Source: Pleurocapsa minor GSE-CHR-MK 17-07R (GTDB taxonomy: Bacteria; Chloroflexota; Anaerolineae; Aggregatilineales; Phototrophicaceae). Taken from it: 64,000 nucleotides of DNA. The translations under genes were made by a program, and so were the position numbers. The notes beneath the pieces are model-generated. The model was given only the letters and a program-made list of their open reading frames with translations, had not been told where the DNA came from and ran no database searches. Of this stretch, positions 62,266 through 64,000 are shown one piece after another. How positions within the stretch are numbered: position 1 is the first letter of the stretch; each line of letters opens with the position of its first letter. Where the stretch lies: the NCBI GenBank assembly GCA_019359125.1, contig JAHHHY010000001.1, forward strand, positions 682,001 through 746,000, written 5' to 3'.

Positions 62266-62666
62266 GAGTTTTCCTCGTGCTTCTTCTCGACGATTATCTT
62301 GTTATCCGGATACAGATCGGGACGCAGCACCATCGCCTCCCGCATATACACATGTACAATTTCGTCCAGCGACTTGGACGTGTTCCAGTGGATCAGGATG
62401 CGGATGGCAAAGCGGATGCCGTCCGGCACATCCATCTCCTGCGCGCCCATCAGGGCGGTGCGCCGCCAGCCAAAGTCGCGCGCAGCCCTGGCCGGAAACG
62501 CCGCCGTCAGGTCTGGCGTCGTGGTGAAAATGATGCTGGCGACATCGTCTTCCTCGATGTCATTCTGGCTGACAAGCGCCTCCAGCAGTTCCCGTGTCGC
62601 CAGCAGAATCGCCTCGGCGCTGTTGCCTTCGGCGGTCGTGGCTCCTCTCACTCCCCTGAATTTCAT
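62262..62666 (-). CDS. aroH: chorismate mutase, AroH type
   Basis: The 134-residue protein is a trimeric B. subtilis AroH-type mutase: [60 protein letters not shown] and [13 protein letters not shown]. It converts chorismate to prephenate. ATG 62666 has GGAGGTG at 62682-62676; a GTG four codons upstream overlaps that SD and is rejected. It is the first structural gene of the aro operon, directly after the leader attenuator. Confidence 0.94.
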   Translation of the reverse strand: MKFRGVRGATTAEGNSAEAILLATRELLEALVSQNDIEEDDVASIIFTTTPDLTAAFPARAARDFGWRRTALMGAQEMDVPDGIRFAIRILIHWNTSKSLDEIVHVYMREAMVLRPDLYPDNKIIVEKKHEENS

Positions 62667-62695
62667 GACGTGATGCACCTCCCGAAAAAACGCAA

Positions 62696-62728
62696 TAAAA
62701 AAGGCGCAGTGCGTTTGCTCTGCGCCTT
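62696..62728 (-). terminator. leader intrinsic terminator (attenuator) of the aro operon
   Basis: On the minus strand, AAGGCGCAG (62728-62720) and CTGCGCCTT (62709-62701) form a 9-bp perfect stem. The transcript then continues into TTTTTTATT. The T-tract exists only in the aroH direction, and the hairpin lies 30 nt before aroH's ATG but after the operon promoter. Its loop (62719-62710), plus the last stem G, can instead pair with GCGTTGCTC at 62777-62769 inside the leader peptide frame. Confidence 0.8.
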
Positions 62729-62747
62729 CATCGTGAACTGTGTTATT

Positions 62748-62843
62748 TCAGCACGAACTGCCGGAAACGAGCAACGCCCTACCCTCGACTATGTAGCCGC
62801 TAAAGTAATAATAGTAAGAGGCGCTGCTGAGGTGGCGAAGCAA
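62748..62843 (-). CDS. putative aro operon leader peptide with Tyr codon run
   Basis: A 31-residue frame from TTG 62843 to TGA 62748, with AGGGTGAT (62859-62852, matching the 16S 3' end over GGTGAT) 8 nt upstream. The peptide reads MLRHLSSASYYYYFSGYIVE and continues for 11 residues. Codons 10-13 are TAC TAT TAT TAC, codon 14 is TTT and codon 17 is TAC. Five Tyr and one Phe within eight codons, directly upstream of an intrinsic terminator and the shikimate/tyrosine operon, is the classic layout of amino-acid-dependent attenuation. The TTG start is the weakest point. Confidence 0.6.
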   Translation of the reverse strand: MLRHLSSASYYYYFSGYIVEGRALLVSGSSC

Positions 62844-62880
62844 GATGAAAGATCACCCTGTGTGAACCGTGCTGCCACAG

Positions 62881-62910
62881 AACATAGCATGCCCGCGCTG
62901 GTTTTGTCAA
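62881..62910 (-). promoter_or_regulatory. strong promoter of the aro operon
   Basis: On the minus strand, TTGACA (62910-62905), an 18-bp spacer and TATGTT (62886-62881) with a TGC extension form the promoter. The expected start is near 62874, giving a ~208-nt leader to aroH. That leader holds the Tyr-rich frame and the terminator. Confidence 0.75.
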
Positions 62911-62975
62911 CAGATTGGATGAAGCGATGAGACAGGAGCGATTTGTGGGTTGTCCTCACCCGCATTTTGCCCGCC

Positions 62976-63004
62976 TTGACACTGTTTCACCGGAACTGCA
63001 TAAT
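62976..63004 (+). promoter_or_regulatory. promoter of the GT39-type gene
   Basis: TTGACA (62976-62981), a 17-bp spacer and CATAAT (62999-63004) form the promoter, divergent from the aro promoter. The ATG is at 63034. Apart from the aro leader and the two promoters, the gene-free stretch 62667-63033 shows nothing else. Confidence 0.65.
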
Positions 63005-63033
63005 GACTTCTGGAAAATTCAACTGGGTCAAAC

Positions 63034-64000
63034 ATGAATCTAAACCAAAGATCCCTTCTGGTTCCAGGCCTGAAATGGTGGGCCGCCCTCGTCGTATTGT
63101 TGCTAGCGGCTGGTATGCTCCGTTACACTGGGTACAATTTTAGTCTGCCTTATATCGACCATGTCGATGAAGCCTCGTATAACATTGCTGCCCAGATGAT
63201 TATTGACTCTGGTTCAGCAAGGCCGATCGGTATGCATGGCTATCCACCAGGCATCGTTTATGTAAACTACGTATTGCTGAATCTCTTTCATGATCCAACC
63301 ACCCCACCAGGTACGATTCTCTGGATGGTTCGGCTGATCTCTGTGACGTTTTCGATGGGCACCATCGTCGCAATTGCCCTGCTCGGTTTCCGTATCGCAT
63401 CACCACTGACTGGTTTATTGGCCGCCGCAGCCTGGACATTCAATCCGACCGTCGTTGAATTCAGCCGTTATGGCACAGCCGACAATTTTGTCACGTTTTT
63501 CGTGATCTTTGGCCTGTATCTGCTCATTACAGGAGTGCAGTTAAATCGCCAGGGATGGATCTATTCGGCGCTGATTGCGTCTATATTGTCCATTCTGTTC
63601 AAGTATCAGGCCATTTTTGTCCTGCCCATCTTCTTCCTCTTTCCCCTATGGCGATTGACCAATCCTGAAATTCAAAAGTCCACAGTACTGTTGAATTTTC
63701 TGCGTTCCTTCATTATCGTGGCGCTGTTTGGCTTCTGGCTGGTCTTTTTATTTCCCGCACTCGAAGCAACCTCATCACCAGACTGGAGCGCACCCACCTC
63801 CGATCTGACATTTCCAACGCCACAGGCATTCATAAACAACACAGGCATTTTCTATCCGTTAATCGCCAATGATTGGCTGTGGCTGCTGGGCTGGGCAGGG
63901 TTATTCCTGGTCGTTGCTTTGCGATTCGCCCGTCGTCACATAAATATTATCGGCCTTGCGGTGCTGGCACTGTCGCTCTTGTTCTGGGTGCTAGGCATGA
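63034..64000 (+). CDS. GT39/ArnT-like membrane glycosyltransferase, N-terminal part (3' truncated by window end)
   Basis: The frame is open from ATG 63034 to the window edge (322 codons). An N-terminal helix (WWAALVVLLLAAGMLRYTG) is followed by an extracytoplasmic loop with YIDHVDEASYNIAAQ, the acidic motif of PMT/ArnT-type glycosyltransferases. Multiple helices follow (AIALLGFRIASPLTGLLAAA, FFVIFGLYLLITGVQ, FIIVALFGFWLVFLF). These enzymes transfer sugars from polyprenyl-phosphate donors outside the membrane. Base composition looks less GC-rich than the aro genes, but I have not measured it. Confidence 0.85.
   Translation, partial: MNLNQRSLLVPGLKWWAALVVLLLAAGMLRYTGYNFSLPYIDHVDEASYNIAAQMIIDSGSARPIGMHGYPPGIVYVNYVLLNLFHDPTTPPGTILWMVRLISVTFSMGTIVAIALLGFRIASPLTGLLAAAAWTFNPTVVEFSRYGTADNFVTFFVIFGLYLLITGVQLNRQGWIYSALIASILSILFKYQAIFVLPIFFLFPLWRLTNPEIQKSTVLLNFLRSFIIVALFGFWLVFLFPALEATSSPDWSAPTSDLTFPTPQAFINNTGIFYPLIANDWLWLLGWAGLFLVVALRFARRHINIIGLAVLALSLLFWVLGM

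Noticed and set aside
62663-62731. Short frame MKAQSKRTAPFLLRFFGRCI... overlapping the aroH start, with three Phe codons
   Set aside because: The Phe codons come from the terminator T-tract and lie after the hairpin, where they cannot control it, and there is no SD.
62800-62856. Alternative leader frame from GTG 62856 with six consecutive Leu codons (MIFHLASPPQQRLLLLLL)
   Set aside because: It reads the same AT-rich stretch in another frame. Its GTG has no spaced SD and the downstream operon makes aromatics, not leucine. The Tyr frame has the better SD and biological fit, though ribosome profiling is needed to settle it.
62667-62874. T-box riboswitch in the aro leader
   Set aside because: No T-box sequence (GGTGGNACCGCG-like) or specifier-loop architecture is present. 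Control by a translated leader fits better.

Overview
The window is GC-rich bacterial chromosome, densely packed, with no phage, insertion sequence or CRISPR. The closest fit is Chloroflexota, probably an Anaerolineae-like lineage. This rests on gene content only, and no 16S gene is present. The clues are four extracytoplasmic proteins with long Thr/Pro-rich stalks, a TopA with an N-terminal Cys4 ribbon, an actinobacterial-style fhaA-fhaB-rodA-pbpA cluster, a heme A (aerobic) assembly set and no lipid A genes. Core genes look intact. Many starts are GTG or TTG, and several sigma70-like promoters are clear, some placed so that the mRNA would be leaderless.

Region by region: 1-1884 ends a polysaccharide/membrane cluster (YfhO-like tail, O-antigen ligase). 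1888-3200 is a complete rpsF-ssb-rpsR operon with promoter and terminator. 3240-4691 is a membrane-anchored PpiC foldase. 4722-10371 holds two FHA proteins, an SDR, MTA phosphorylase, a SEDS (RodA/FtsW) polymerase and a class B PBP homologue that has lost every catalytic motif. 10368-16648 has PHP, C39-TPR, MurJ, metallo-beta-lactamase, alkaline-phosphatase-fold and flavin reductase genes. 16656-21831 is ffh, rpsP-khpA-rimM, dprA and manC. 21930-26650 has topA, an unknown two-TM protein and greA.

26829-31308 is a minus-strand surface-protein cluster (M23, FtcD, SH3-stalk-zinc ribbon, lipoprotein). tRNA-Arg(CCG) and an alanyl-tRNA editing protein follow. 32752-39671 has a YcaQ-like DNA glycosylase opposite a glycan cluster (GH, orphan solute-binding protein, two GT4, one GT9). 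39705-47682 has a soluble TPR histidine kinase, RqcH, heme A/cytochrome c genes, and a signal-less BtuF-like receptor fused operonically to a sensorless histidine kinase. 47729-53485 has purA, an S51-like protein, an M20 amidohydrolase, RicT and aspartate kinase; glutamine synthetase follows.

54979-62910 is a single minus-strand operon, aroH-aroF-tyrA-aroA-aroE-aroC-aroK-aroB-aroQ. It encodes every shikimate-pathway step from DAHP synthase to chorismate, plus chorismate mutase and prephenate dehydrogenase. Between its strong promoter and aroH lie a short open frame with the codon run Tyr-Tyr-Tyr-Tyr-Phe-Ser-Gly-Tyr and an intrinsic terminator, which together look like a tyrosine-responsive transcription attenuator. 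The window ends in a truncated GT39-type membrane glycosyltransferase on the plus strand.

The two most noteworthy signals are the Tyr-rich leader/attenuator of the aro operon and the lysine-free, catalytically dead PbpA homologue paired with an apparently intact SEDS enzyme.
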